DNA from: Mangrovimicrobium sp033283325
GTDB lineage: Bacteria; Pseudomonadota; Gammaproteobacteria; Pseudomonadales; Halieaceae
Reading direction: 5' to 3'
Length of the DNA stretch: 64,000 nucleotides
NCBI GenBank assembly: GCA_033283325.1
Contig: JAWMQO010000001.1
Span: 682,001 to 746,000, forward strand
Under the pieces are notes generated by a model. It saw nothing but the letters and a program-made list of their open reading frames with translations, did no database searches and was not told where the DNA came from. This document shows positions 41,834-49,647 of this stretch, one piece after another. Position 1 is the stretch's first letter, and each line of letters begins with the position of its first letter. The position numbers and the translations under genes are program-made.

Positions 41834-43207
41834 ATGTCCACGCAAGCTTTGCCCAAGGATGTCGAGAACCTGCCGTTGCCGCCCGTGGTGGCCGGCCTGC
41901 CGATCATCGGCAGCACCCTGCCCATGTCCCGCGACCCGGGGCGTTTCTTCAAGAAGTGCTATGACGAGTACGGCCCTGCCTTCCGGGTGAAGGTCTTTGG
42001 CAACGAGATCAACGTGATCGCGGGGGCGGATGCCGCCAACTTCGTGAACAGCTCGGAAGGGCGCGAAAACCTGCGCTCGAAAGAAGTTTTCGGCCCCCTC
42101 GCAGAGGAATTCGGCGCCACCAAAGTGCTGACGGGTGTCGATGGCAAGCTACACATGGAACTGCGCAACGTTATGCGCCGCGGTTTTTCCAAGGATTCCC
42201 TAAAGGGCCTGTACCAGGAGATGGTCGACGTCACCAAGGACTCCCTGATGCGCGACTGGAAACCCGGTACCGAAGTACCTGTGGTAGAAGCCATGCAGTA
42301 CCTGGTCATCGACCAGTTGGGCATGAGCCTCACGGGCTACGCGCCGCGCGAGTACGTGAAGGACATTCGTACCACGATCCTCTACATCCTCAACGTGCTG
42401 GTGACCCACCAGCGGCCCAGGATCATGCTGCACATGCCCGAGTACAAGCGGGCCAAGGCGCGGATGATGGAACTGGCCAACAGGATGGTGAGCGACGTGC
42501 TGGCCCGCCCGGAGCCCGGCCCGGATGAGCGCAAAACCCTGATCGACGACATCGTGGCGGCCCATAAGCGCGATCCGGAGCTGATCCCCGCAGGGGACCT
42601 GCCGATGCTGATGGCCGGCCCCTACGTGGCGGGCCTCGATACGGTGGCCAACACCACCTCGGCGATTGTCTATACCGTGCTCAAGCATCCCGAAGTGCTG
42701 GCCCGCGTGCATGCGGAAGTGGACGAAGTCTTCTCCCAGCCTATCGACGAAGCCACCTTCATGGACAAGATGCCGTCGCTTCGTGGCGCCATCATGGAAA
42801 CCATGCGCCTCTATCCCATCGCCGTCGCCCAGTTGCGGGTGGCGAACAAGGATTTCGTTTTCGGCGGGCATCTCTACCGGGAAGGGCAGTTCATCTACAT
42901 CGCCACGGCGGTACCCCACCTGGAGGATCGTTTCTATCCGGATGCGGACAGTTTCGATATCGACCGCTTCAACGACGATCGCAAGGAGCACATCCAGTCG
43001 GGTGCCTACTCACCTTACGGGCGGGGCCCCCATACCTGCGCGGGCCGGACCCAGGCAGATGTATTGCTGATGATGACCATGGGCGCCCTGTTCTACCTCT
43101 TCGACCTGGACCTGACGCCCAAGGACTACAACCTGAAGATCAAGACCGCGCCGACGCCCGGACCCGAGATGAACTTCAAGGTGAAGGTGAACGGGCTGAG
43201 GCACTAG
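41834..43207 (+). CDS. Cytochrome P450
   Basis: 457 aa, no membrane anchor. The ATG at 41834 is 8 bases from GGAGG; another ATG two codons earlier is too close to it. I-helix AGLDT (266-270), K-helix E322-T-M-R325, and the heme loop YGRGPHTCAG with Cys402 are clear. The heme-loop first residue is Tyr395 where Phe is usual. The chain looks more like the CYP51/eukaryotic-style group than like typical soluble bacterial P450s. It would hydroxylate a hydrophobic substrate using an electron partner not seen here. Beside steroid-ring genes a sterol substrate is likely but unproven. Confidence 0.87.
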   Translation: MSTQALPKDVENLPLPPVVAGLPIIGSTLPMSRDPGRFFKKCYDEYGPAFRVKVFGNEINVIAGADAANFVNSSEGRENLRSKEVFGPLAEEFGATKVLTGVDGKLHMELRNVMRRGFSKDSLKGLYQEMVDVTKDSLMRDWKPGTEVPVVEAMQYLVIDQLGMSLTGYAPREYVKDIRTTILYILNVLVTHQRPRIMLHMPEYKRAKARMMELANRMVSDVLARPEPGPDERKTLIDDIVAAHKRDPELIPAGDLPMLMAGPYVAGLDTVANTTSAIVYTVLKHPEVLARVHAEVDEVFSQPIDEATFMDKMPSLRGAIMETMRLYPIAVAQLRVANKDFVFGGHLYREGQFIYIATAVPHLEDRFYPDADSFDIDRFNDDRKEHIQSGAYSPYGRGPHTCAGRTQADVLLMMTMGALFYLFDLDLTPKDYNLKIKTAPTPGPEMNFKVKVNGLRH

Positions 43208-43239
43208 GGTCGCGTGCCTGACAGCAGCAGGCGGGTCCG

Positions 43240-43695
43240 CTAGCCGGGCTTGCCTGCTTTCGCCAGCAGCCTGTCGAGCTTGTCGGCGAAGGCCTTGCGG
43301 TCAGTCTGGCTCAGTGCCGGTGGCCCGCCAGTGTGGACACCGCTGGAGCGCATGCTCTCGAGAAAATCCCGCATGTTGAGGCGGGGGCCGATATTGTCCT
43401 TTGTATAGCGTTCACCGCGCGGGCTGAGTACCAGTCCATCTTTTTCTATCACTTCCGCTGCGAGTGGGATATCGCTGGTGATCACCAGGTCTCCCGCACT
43501 CACCCGTTTTACGATCTCGTTGTCTGCGATATCGAAACCGCTGGGTACCTGCAGCATGCGGATATGCGGGGAGTTGGGCACCTTGATCTGCTGGTTGGCG
43601 ACCAGGGTCAGGGCCAATCCCGTGCGCGTGGCGGCCCGGAACAGGATTTCCCGAATCACGACAGGGCAGGCGTCGGCGTCGACCCAGATGTTCAT
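43240..43695 (-). CDS. yaiI: YaiI/YqxD family (DUF188) protein
   Basis: 151 aa. It begins MNIWVDADACPVVIREIL, then has SGFDIADNEIV, GDLVITSDIPLAAEVI and SPRGERY, and TGGP near the end. These are the family's constant blocks, closely like E. coli YaiI. The Asp-rich start and SDIPLA segment recall PIN-type nuclease folds, but no function is established. It converges on the P450 gene with a 32-base gap. Length is normal. Confidence 0.9.
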   Translation of the reverse strand: MNIWVDADACPVVIREILFRAATRTGLALTLVANQQIKVPNSPHIRMLQVPSGFDIADNEIVKRVSAGDLVITSDIPLAAEVIEKDGLVLSPRGERYTKDNIGPRLNMRDFLESMRSSGVHTGGPPALSQTDRKAFADKLDRLLAKAGKPG

Positions 43696-43731
43696 TGCAT
43701 TACCATTTCAGTAAACAGGGGAATTTTTCGC

Positions 43732-44061
43732 TCACTCCGCGGGAGCGAGCCCCCGGGCCTGCCGCGCGTCATCGATGCCGCCGGCGTTACTTACATGGGT
43801 GTAGCCCGCTTTTTCCAGCGCTGCCCTGGCGATTCCCGCGCGCCTGCCGCTGCGACAGTAGAGGTGAATTTCCGCGTCTTTGTCACTGACGATTTCAGTG
43901 ATACCCGTGAGGATCTCCTCGTGGGGAATCCAGGGGTCCCCGGCGATCTGGTCCTCGGCGTGTTCCTCTACAGTCCTGACATCGATCCAGGTGGCATCTG
44001 CGAAGGCCGGGAAGCCGGTAGCGATAAGCAGTGCGAATAGCAGGGTATGCAACTTGCGCAT
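43732..44061 (-). CDS. Periplasmic rhodanese-like protein
   Basis: 109 aa from the ATG at 44061, which follows a GGGAGA site. A signal peptide (MRKLHTLLFALLIATGFPAFA) is followed by a single rhodanese domain: WIDVRTVEEH, then the active-site loop YCRSGRRAG with Cys, then GYTHVSNAGGI. It would move a sulfane sulfur or act as a redox/sulfur-binding protein in the periplasm, like PspE. It lies 36 bases beyond the YaiI gene on the same strand. Its partner is unknown. Confidence 0.85.
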   Translation of the reverse strand: MRKLHTLLFALLIATGFPAFADATWIDVRTVEEHAEDQIAGDPWIPHEEILTGITEIVSDKDAEIHLYCRSGRRAGIARAALEKAGYTHVSNAGGIDDARQARGLAPAE

Positions 44062-44137
44062 GGTCGGTCTCCCGCGGCGGATTTGCGCCAATTCTGCAGG
44101 CTTACGCGGTATCGATCAAGCGAGCCCGGACAGTGTT

Positions 44138-45268
44138 TCAGCGGCCGGCCATCCGGCCGCCCGCCGCCTGTCCCAGGTGGGATTTGAAGAAGTCGACGGT
44201 TGTCGCGTGGGCGTCCCGGGCTTCCGGGAAAGCGGGGAAGTACTGGTAGCAGTGCCCCATACCTTCGGCGACGATGAGGGTGGATTCGACGCCTGCCTTG
44301 ATCAACTGGGAGTTGGTGTAGACCGCCGGGCTCAGGTCCGTGGCACGGGTGCCCGTGGTGATCAGTGTGGGGGGGAAGTTCGCCATCAGGTCCGGGTGCA
44401 TGCCCGGCGACACCAGTGGGCCTTGCAGGTCGACGCCCGCGAAGTAGCCGCGGGTAATGTCCGCGCGTTCTTCACCCTCCCGGGGAGGCGGGGGAAACGA
44501 GCCGTCTATGTAGGCGGCGACATAGCCCGAATCACCGCTGCCAAAGGGTACCGCTCCGGCGCCGAAGATCCCGATGGCGCCGGGCATCTCCATGCCTTGC
44601 GTCGTTAGCATGGCAGCGGCCTGCGCCGTCAGCACGCCACCGGCGGAGCAGCCATAGATGCCAATTTGCTTGCTGTCGTACTCCCGGGACAATTCCCGGT
44701 AGACGGCCAGCACATCCTCCGCGCCGGCGGGGTGCTTCGCTTCCGGCGCCATCCGGTAGTTCACCGATACCACTTTGAAATTGCCGAGGGCGGACACGGG
44801 GGCGGATTCCAGGATGGAACAGGCATCCCAGCACACCGAAAACGCGCCGCCATGCAGGTTGATGAGGACTCGTCCCGGGTCGGGCTCGGCATCGGCGGGC
44901 GAAAAGATGCGCACTGGTACGCCGGCGATCGCGGATTCCTCGATAGTGACCGGGTAGCGCTCGCGCATGGCTGACACCGTCGACGACATCAGCTTGTCCA
45001 GCGCGGTCCGGGTCTCATTGATGTCCTGGTCGGGATCGAGGTCGGGCATTGGCATGGCCGCCCGCAGTTTCAGCATGTTGGCGGATTCCTCGCTCATGTA
45101 GCTTGATGGCGGCAGGCGGAATTCCGGTACCGCGACGGAACCGTCCAGCGCGTATTTGGGCGCTGCGTAGGGCAAATCGGGGTTGGTCATGCGGCTCACG
45201 AGGTAGCCGGCGACAAAAGCGAGGAGGGCGAACAGGGCTACACTGACAAGGGCGAAAAAACGTCTCAT
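44138..45268 (-). CDS. Alpha/beta hydrolase of the hormone-sensitive-lipase family
   Basis: 376 aa with an N-terminal membrane segment or uncleaved signal (FFALVSVALFALLAFVAGYLV, about 4-24). The HSL oxyanion motif is HGGAF, the nucleophile elbow GCSAGG, and the later TTGTRATDLSP and GMGHCYQYFP hold the acid and His. It is an ester hydrolase at the membrane. Steroid ester or lipid ester substrates would fit the neighbourhood, but nothing in the sequence fixes this. It is a single gene; the next one upstream runs the other way. Confidence 0.83.
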   Translation of the reverse strand: MRRFFALVSVALFALLAFVAGYLVSRMTNPDLPYAAPKYALDGSVAVPEFRLPPSSYMSEESANMLKLRAAMPMPDLDPDQDINETRTALDKLMSSTVSAMRERYPVTIEESAIAGVPVRIFSPADAEPDPGRVLINLHGGAFSVCWDACSILESAPVSALGNFKVVSVNYRMAPEAKHPAGAEDVLAVYRELSREYDSKQIGIYGCSAGGVLTAQAAAMLTTQGMEMPGAIGIFGAGAVPFGSGDSGYVAAYIDGSFPPPPREGEERADITRGYFAGVDLQGPLVSPGMHPDLMANFPPTLITTGTRATDLSPAVYTNSQLIKAGVESTLIVAEGMGHCYQYFPAFPEARDAHATTVDFFKSHLGQAAGGRMAGR

Positions 45269-45481
45269 ACGAATGTCCGTTGCGGTCTTATTGGTTTTGG
45301 TCCCAGTCGCTTATGCCGGGCAGGCCCGTGCGGGCGCAGTGCACAGCCTGTTGCATGCCGCCTCGATAATAGCAAAGGGGAAAGCCTTAAATCCCCCCGT
45401 GGCCGCAAATTGCCGAGGATAGGCTAAAGTACTGCTCAGACAGTCAAATACCACGTCACGAAAAATCAGCGAGGACAGCTC

Positions 45482-45931
45482 ATGTCGATTCTCCTGGAAG
45501 ACCGCAAGGCATCCGCCCCCTGGCACCTCTGGATGGTTGGCGTACTTTCATTGTTATGGAACGCAGTGGGGGCCGTGGACTACGTGATGACCCAGACCCG
45601 CAACGAACAGTACATGAGCGTCTTTACCGAAGAACAGCTGGCGTTTTTCTACGGCCTGCCGGGCTGGGTGGTGGCCTGTTGGGCTCTCGCCGTTTGGGGT
45701 GGTGTGCTCGGTTCGCTGCTGTTGCTGTTCCGCCGCCGGCTGGCGGTGGCGGTATTCCTCATCTCCCTGATCACTATGGTACTCACCTCCATTCACAACT
45801 ATTTCCTGTCCAATGGCCTCGAGGTCATGAACGATCCCTTCGCCATCTGGTTCTCGGTGGCGATCTTCGTCATTGCGGTTCTGCTCTTCCTCTATGCTGC
45901 CTGGCTCAGCGGACGAAACGTCTTGCGCTGA
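45482..45931 (+). CDS. Small four-helix membrane protein
   Basis: 149 aa with four hydrophobic helices: LWMVGVLSLLWNAVGAVDYV, GWVVACWALAVWGGVLGSLLLL, LAVAVFLISLITMVLTSI and WFSVAIFVIAVLLFLYAAWL in sense. The start is preceded by AGCGAGGACAGCTC. The pattern resembles small conserved proteins in marine Gammaproteobacteria, but I cannot give a family name or function. The 213-base upstream gap has a GGGG...CCCC hairpin near 45376 and divergent promoters. The 3' end overlaps a short reading frame on the other strand by 26 bases. Confidence 0.75.
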   Translation: MSILLEDRKASAPWHLWMVGVLSLLWNAVGAVDYVMTQTRNEQYMSVFTEEQLAFFYGLPGWVVACWALAVWGGVLGSLLLLFRRRLAVAVFLISLITMVLTSIHNYFLSNGLEVMNDPFAIWFSVAIFVIAVLLFLYAAWLSGRNVLR

Positions 45932-46076
45932 GTATTAGCCGGTCACCGGCGTTCATCGCGCCGATGCCATCGACCAGGCGGAGGTTCTTCACCTTGGTAC
46001 CCACTTTTATCACTGAGGAAGAACCCTTGACCTTGAGATACTTGATAACCGTGCCCGTGTCGCCATCGCTCATCAT
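45906..46076 (-). CDS. 56-aa PhnA/YjdM C-terminal-domain-like fragment
   Basis: A short frame with ATG at 46076 encodes MMSDGDTGTVIKYLKVKGSS and continues SVIKVGTKVKNLRLVDGIGAM. This matches, from memory, the SH3-like C-terminal domain of PhnA/YjdM (DGDS-VTIIKDLKVKGSSS). The N-terminal zinc ribbon is missing, about nine residues after LRLV are missing, and the last 15 residues diverge. An in-frame stop lies four codons before the ATG, so no longer form exists. AGGGG precedes the start, and it is 23 bases after a DUF2164 gene. It could be a small working protein or a relic. Confidence 0.55.
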   Translation of the reverse strand: MMSDGDTGTVIKYLKVKGSSSVIKVGTKVKNLRLVDGIGAMNAGDRLILSARRFVR

Positions 46077-46099
46077 GTAAACCCCTGGTTATGGGGCGC

Positions 46100-46345
46100 T
46101 TAGCCTGGCGGCTTTTCCAGCTCGTCGATCAGGTAACCGATCTCCTCGGTCTTTTCGCGAAATAGCTGCTGCGCGTCCGCCAGGCCCTGGTTGTAGATGG
46201 CGGGGCCCAGTGCTTTGGCGATCAGGTCGATCAGGAATTCCGCCTCGAAAGCGCCGAGATCATGACCGAGTTCGTCGTTCATGTAGGCTTTGACCTTCGC
46301 GACCAGCTGCGACTTCTGTTCTTCGCTGAGGGAGACATCATCCAT
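46100..46345 (-). CDS. DUF2164 family protein
   Basis: 81 aa, acidic and helical. The conserved blocks LGAFEAEFLIDLIA, GPAIYNQGLADAQ and a final IDELEKP are typical of DUF2164. No function is established for the family. It is the first of a short leftward pair with the PhnA-like fragment. The 88 bases to the next gene upstream show no clear signal. Length is as expected for the family. Confidence 0.85.
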   Translation of the reverse strand: MDDVSLSEEQKSQLVAKVKAYMNDELGHDLGAFEAEFLIDLIAKALGPAIYNQGLADAQQLFREKTEEIGYLIDELEKPPG

Positions 46346-46433
46346 GCGGCGGATTGTAGCGCAATTCCTGCGCCGCCGGATTCGGTCGGGGTGGATGTTT
46401 CTTGATCACTTTCTGGTCATTGGCCAGGTGATC

Positions 46434-47189
46434 TCAAGGTGTCGGTGGAATGGTGCTGATGTGGTAGACGTCAAATATGAGCCGCCCGTTCCATCCTTCC
46501 AGCAATTCAAGGGTCATGTTCAATTCTGCAATCGGTGGCTGCGCTGATTCTTCGCTGAGGTCGCTCTGGCTATTGAAAATTCCAACATAGGGCAGTCTCA
46601 ACAGCTGTTCGTCGGCAATATATACAGCGCGGCTCTGCGGACATTGTTCGATCCGGTTTTCCGTGCAGGCCGTGAGCGCATCCCGGGCAGCACTGAAATA
46701 CACTTCCTGCAGCGCATCGAAGGTGTCTATCGACATACTCTCGGTCTCGTGCGCACAGTCGGGAGACAGGAAATTACCCGCGCAGCTGCTATCGCGAATA
46801 TAGCCTTCGATCTCTGCGTCGACGATTTCCATTTCCGCGAAGCAGGAAGCCAACTGGTAGCTCAGTGCGTTCCCAGCCTGGTAAAGCGGGAATACCCACT
46901 CCGAGCCGATGGGGAAGGACGCAGCCTCCGACGTACAGGACAATCCACTGCCACCCTGGACCACGATGGTTTCGTCCACTTTCCCATTGAAGACTCTTGA
47001 AACCTGCAGTTCCATGGCCTCGATTTCACCGTTTTCATTCTCGAGGTGCCGGATGACGTGGGCGCTGACGATTTCGGAGTTGATGGAGGCGGGTGAAAGC
47101 AGTGGCCAGGCTGCACAGGTGCAGGCCATGATGCTGGTTGAATTCGAGATCAGGCACAGCGCGCCAACAATCGTCAGTATGCGTTGCAT
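46434..47189 (-). CDS. Secreted Cys-rich protein of unknown function
   Basis: 251 aa. A signal peptide (MQRILTIVGALCLISNSTSIMA) precedes a mature start CTCAAWPLL. Further Cys occur in GLSCTSE, SCFAEM, SSCAGNF, PDCAHE, TACTENR and QCPQS, so several disulfides are likely. A CxC at the mature end followed by an acidic beta-rich domain recalls netrin/TIMP-like folds, but the match is weak. Composition differs from the neighbours (more AT). The 237-base gap upstream (47190-47426) shows nothing I can name. Function unknown. Confidence 0.7.
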   Translation of the reverse strand: MQRILTIVGALCLISNSTSIMACTCAAWPLLSPASINSEIVSAHVIRHLENENGEIEAMELQVSRVFNGKVDETIVVQGGSGLSCTSEAASFPIGSEWVFPLYQAGNALSYQLASCFAEMEIVDAEIEGYIRDSSCAGNFLSPDCAHETESMSIDTFDALQEVYFSAARDALTACTENRIEQCPQSRAVYIADEQLLRLPYVGIFNSQSDLSEESAQPPIAELNMTLELLEGWNGRLIFDVYHISTIPPTP

Positions 47190-47426
47190 ACAGTGATGCT
47201 CCCTTTAAGGTCTTTTATCGTTTGCTGTCATTGTAGACGATTCCCGGCAGCGCTTTGACGCAAGGGAGTCCTGCAATGAATGCCTGGCCTGTCTCCTGCC
47301 GGCGCGGGTCCGCCCGGCGTTGGGAAGCGTAGCTGCTGCCGATACTGTCGTAATGCACCCCGGGCATTTTCGTCATCCTGTACCTGTTAGCGCCTGCTCC
47401 ATCCTGGATGGCCTGGAAAGACTCTC

Positions 47427-47819
47427 TCAGGCGCGGACGATAGTGCCGTCGTCGTGCTCGCTGTGCACTTGCCAGCCGAGCTTGGTATACAGCTGTGGAA
47501 CGTCCGTGAGCGCATACAGTGTCGGCGAGATCCTGGTGGCTGCCCTGATGAGCTGGGATGCGATTCCCCTGCCACGAAATTGCGGCTCGATATAAACCGC
47601 GTTCAGCCAGAGCACCACTTCGCCGTTATCGGGTGCGTGGTATGAAGTGAAGGAGGCGCCACCCACGACGCCACTGTCCGCAAGGGCTACCAGTGGCCGT
47701 GGGATGGCCATGCCTTCGCGAACCTTTTCCAGTTTCTCCAGGTCGTTCCACTCGGACTTCAGGAGGGTCAGGAGGTCCCTGGCTTCTGTGGAGTCAAAGT
47801 CTGCCTGGCTGATTTGCAT
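47427..47819 (-). CDS. GNAT family N-acetyltransferase
   Basis: 130 aa from the ATG at 47819 (MQISQADFDSTEARDLL); a start 14 codons further left is less likely because it runs into the next gene's end. The acetyl-CoA loop is QFRGRGIASQLI, preceded by LWLNAVYIEP, and the C-terminal LYTKLGW is the usual GNAT end. It would acetylate a small amine or protein N-terminus. It follows the YchJ-like gene by 11 bases on the same strand. Substrate unknown. Confidence 0.85.
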   Translation of the reverse strand: MQISQADFDSTEARDLLTLLKSEWNDLEKLEKVREGMAIPRPLVALADSGVVGGASFTSYHAPDNGEVVLWLNAVYIEPQFRGRGIASQLIRAATRISPTLYALTDVPQLYTKLGWQVHSEHDDGTIVRA

Positions 47820-47830
47820 GGATTGTCTCG

Positions 47831-48232
47831 TTAACGGTGGTCGCCATTCAGATAGTACCAACGCCCGTCGATTTTCTCGAAGCGGCTCAGTTCCTGCAGG
47901 CGGTGAGCGCGCCCGTTTTCCTTGAAGCGGGCGACGAATTCGACGGTCCCGCTGCTGTCGTTCTCCTCGCCGGCATCGGTGCCAAGAATCCTGAGGCCGA
48001 TCCAGCGTTGGTCCGGGTCGAGCCGGACGCGCGAGGGCCGCGTGTCCGGGTGCCAGGTGGCGAGGAGGTATTCGGCGTCACCGCGGGCGAAGCCGGTGTA
48101 GCGCGAGCGCATCAGATGCTCTGCGGTCCGTGCGGGCGCTGTGCCGTCGAGGCGAGGCCCGCAGCAGTCCGGGTAGTCCAGGCCACTGGCGCAGGGGCAG
48201 TGTGAATCCTCCTGGGACGCTTTACTCGCCAA
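47831..48232 (-). CDS. YchJ-like SEC-C motif protein
   Basis: 133 aa from a TTG start at 48232. The SEC-C zinc motif CPCASGLDYPDCC (about 12-24) is followed by the family's HLMRSRYTGFARGDAEYLLATWHP and a final RWYYLNGD. The match to YchJ (UPF0225) is strong. No ATG exists near the expected start; the TTG overlaps the last 11 bases of the YebC/YeeN gene, so translation is probably coupled. The frame is open further upstream but that part is a shadow of YebC. Zinc binding is expected; function is not established. Confidence 0.8.
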   Translation of the reverse strand: MASKASQEDSHCPCASGLDYPDCCGPRLDGTAPARTAEHLMRSRYTGFARGDAEYLLATWHPDTRPSRVRLDPDQRWIGLRILGTDAGEENDSSGTVEFVARFKENGRAHRLQELSRFEKIDGRWYYLNGDHR

Positions 48233-48938
48233 CGTTGTGATATACCTTCTGTACGTCCTCGACGTCGTTGAGCATGTCCAGGAACTTTTCGAACATGGCC
48301 TCGTCGTCACCGCCAACCGAGGTGGTTTCCTTCGGCACGAACTGGATCTCCTGGATTTCGAAGTCGATTTCACCGAAGGCCTCGTTGAGCGCATTCTGCG
48401 CCTTGGCGAACTCGGTGGGCGGGGTGAATACGGTAATGTTGCCGCCTTCGCACTCGATGTCCTCTACGTCGACATCCGCCATCATCAGTGCTTCCAGAGC
48501 CGCCTCCTCGTCGTCACCCGGGAAGACGAAGATGGCGCAGTGATCGAAGGAGTGGCTGACGCTGCCGGGGGTGCCCAGCTTGCACTTGGTCTTGGTGAAG
48601 CACTGGCGCACGTCGCCGATGGTGCGGTTCGGGTTATCGGTCAGGCAGTCGACGATCACCATGCAGCCGCCGGGGCCGAAGCCTTCGTAGCGCGCCACTG
48701 CGAAGTCTTCGCCCGCGCCGCCCTTGGCCTTGTCGAGGGCCTTGTCGATGACATGGCTGGGTACCTGGTCCTTCTTGGCCCGGTCGATGGCGCTGCGCAG
48801 GGCCAGGTTGCCCGAGGGGTCGATCCCGCCCTGTTTTGCCGTCACATAGATGACGCGGGCATGCTTGCTGTAGACCCGGGCCTTCTGGTCCGAGGTCTTG
48901 GCCATTGACTCTTTTCGGTTCTGGTATGCTCTTCCCAT
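48222..48938 (-). CDS. yeeN: YebC/PmpR family protein (YeeN type)
   Basis: 238 aa from the ATG at 48938 (MGRAYQNRKESMAKTSDQKA). The family blocks VIYVTAKQGG, VIDKALDKAKGG, YEGFGPGGCMVIVDCLTDNPNRT and the acidic C-terminal half are all present. YebC-type proteins act as translation factors at proline stretches or as DNA-binding regulators; YeeN is the shorter paralog group. The next gene overlaps its stop by 11 bases. The upstream region contains a GGACAGC-rich stretch and then the cold-shock gene's terminator. Confidence 0.9.
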   Translation of the reverse strand: MGRAYQNRKESMAKTSDQKARVYSKHARVIYVTAKQGGIDPSGNLALRSAIDRAKKDQVPSHVIDKALDKAKGGAGEDFAVARYEGFGPGGCMVIVDCLTDNPNRTIGDVRQCFTKTKCKLGTPGSVSHSFDHCAIFVFPGDDEEAALEALMMADVDVEDIECEGGNITVFTPPTEFAKAQNALNEAFGEIDFEIQEIQFVPKETTSVGGDDEAMFEKFLDMLNDVEDVQKVYHNVGE

Positions 48939-49061
48939 GGTTACAAGTCCGCCAAAAGGGCGGATTCTACCCGAAAACACGAATTCGGGGGACAGCTGTG
49001 CGCCCATCTCCCGCGGAACACGGTGGTCCTGTCCTGCCGGGGCCAGAATCCTCCGGACAAC

Positions 49062-49091
49062 AAAAAAAGGCAGGCCAATGGGCCTGCCTTT
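49062..49091 (-). terminator. Intrinsic terminator of the cold-shock gene
   Basis: Read on the minus strand, AAAGGCAGGCC pairs with GGCCTGCCTTT around CATT, an 11-base stem, then a run of T (49062-49068 as A on the plus strand). It is 20 bases after the cold-shock stop at 49111. This is the clearest Rho-independent terminator in the window. Confidence 0.9.
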
Positions 49092-49110
49092 CCGGGAGTT
49101 AGCGCAGCGC

Positions 49111-49320
49111 TCAGATCGCTACGATGTTCTCCGCCTGGGGGCCTTTGGCGCCCTTGGTGACGGTGAACTCGACCTGCTGGCCTTCAGCCAGGGTCTTGAA
49201 GCCGGAGCCGGAGATTGCGCTGAAGTGCGCAAATACGTCGGGGCCGTTCTGCTGCTCGATGAAGCCGAAGCCTTTTGTTTCGTTGAACCACTTGACGGTG
49301 CCGGTAACACGCTCTGCCAT
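49111..49320 (-). CDS. Cold-shock protein (CspA family)
   Basis: 69 aa single cold-shock domain. RNP-1 is KGFGFIEQ and RNP-2 is DVFAHFS, preceded by GTVKWFNETKG. It binds single-stranded RNA/DNA and loosens mRNA structure. The start follows AGAGGATATTTACC. The gene has its own terminator and a long upstream gap, so it is transcribed alone. The nucleic-acid-contact aromatic residues are all in place. Which cold-shock paralog it is cannot be told. Confidence 0.93.
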   Translation of the reverse strand: MAERVTGTVKWFNETKGFGFIEQQNGPDVFAHFSAISGSGFKTLAEGQQVEFTVTKGAKGPQAENIVAI

Positions 49321-49647
49321 GGTAAATATCCTCTAAAGAGTAAAATTTAATAGCCCTTGCGGGCAGGTTTTGCTGTCAGAAGATTGATATTTCGATACTA
49401 CAGGACGAACACGTACAGAGGTGCGACGAAATGGAGAACGTAAACACAAGACTATCTTTCTAGCGTGTCTAATTCTGGGGGTAGCGGGCGCAGGAGTCTA
49501 GCCCTCTGTTAGGTATTTTTTCGCCCCTCCGATGCCGCTAATGGCCATGCCGTATCGGCCGGTTCGGCCATTCCTGCCACGGCATCGGGCAATTCCGGGG
49601 TACAGGAGGAGGGGTCGAAGCGGATTGGCGCCGCGTGGCTCCCGTTG
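49321..49647 (-). promoter_or_regulatory. Cold-shock gene leader/promoter region and an empty stretch
   Basis: A 327-base gap. The part next to the cold-shock gene (49321-49440) is AT-rich, with AAATTTAATAG, ATTGATATTTCGATACT and a GCCCTTGCGGGC hairpin (49352-49363) on the leader side. A long structured leader is common in cold-shock genes. From about 49500 to 49647 the DNA is GC-rich and I see no gene, repeat or RNA there. Confidence 0.45.

Noticed and set aside
48970..49000. CGAATTCGGGGGACAGC stretch upstream of the YebC/YeeN gene as a mobile-element remnant
   Set aside because: It recalls repeat ends seen in marine Gammaproteobacteria, but there is only one short copy and no inverted partner.
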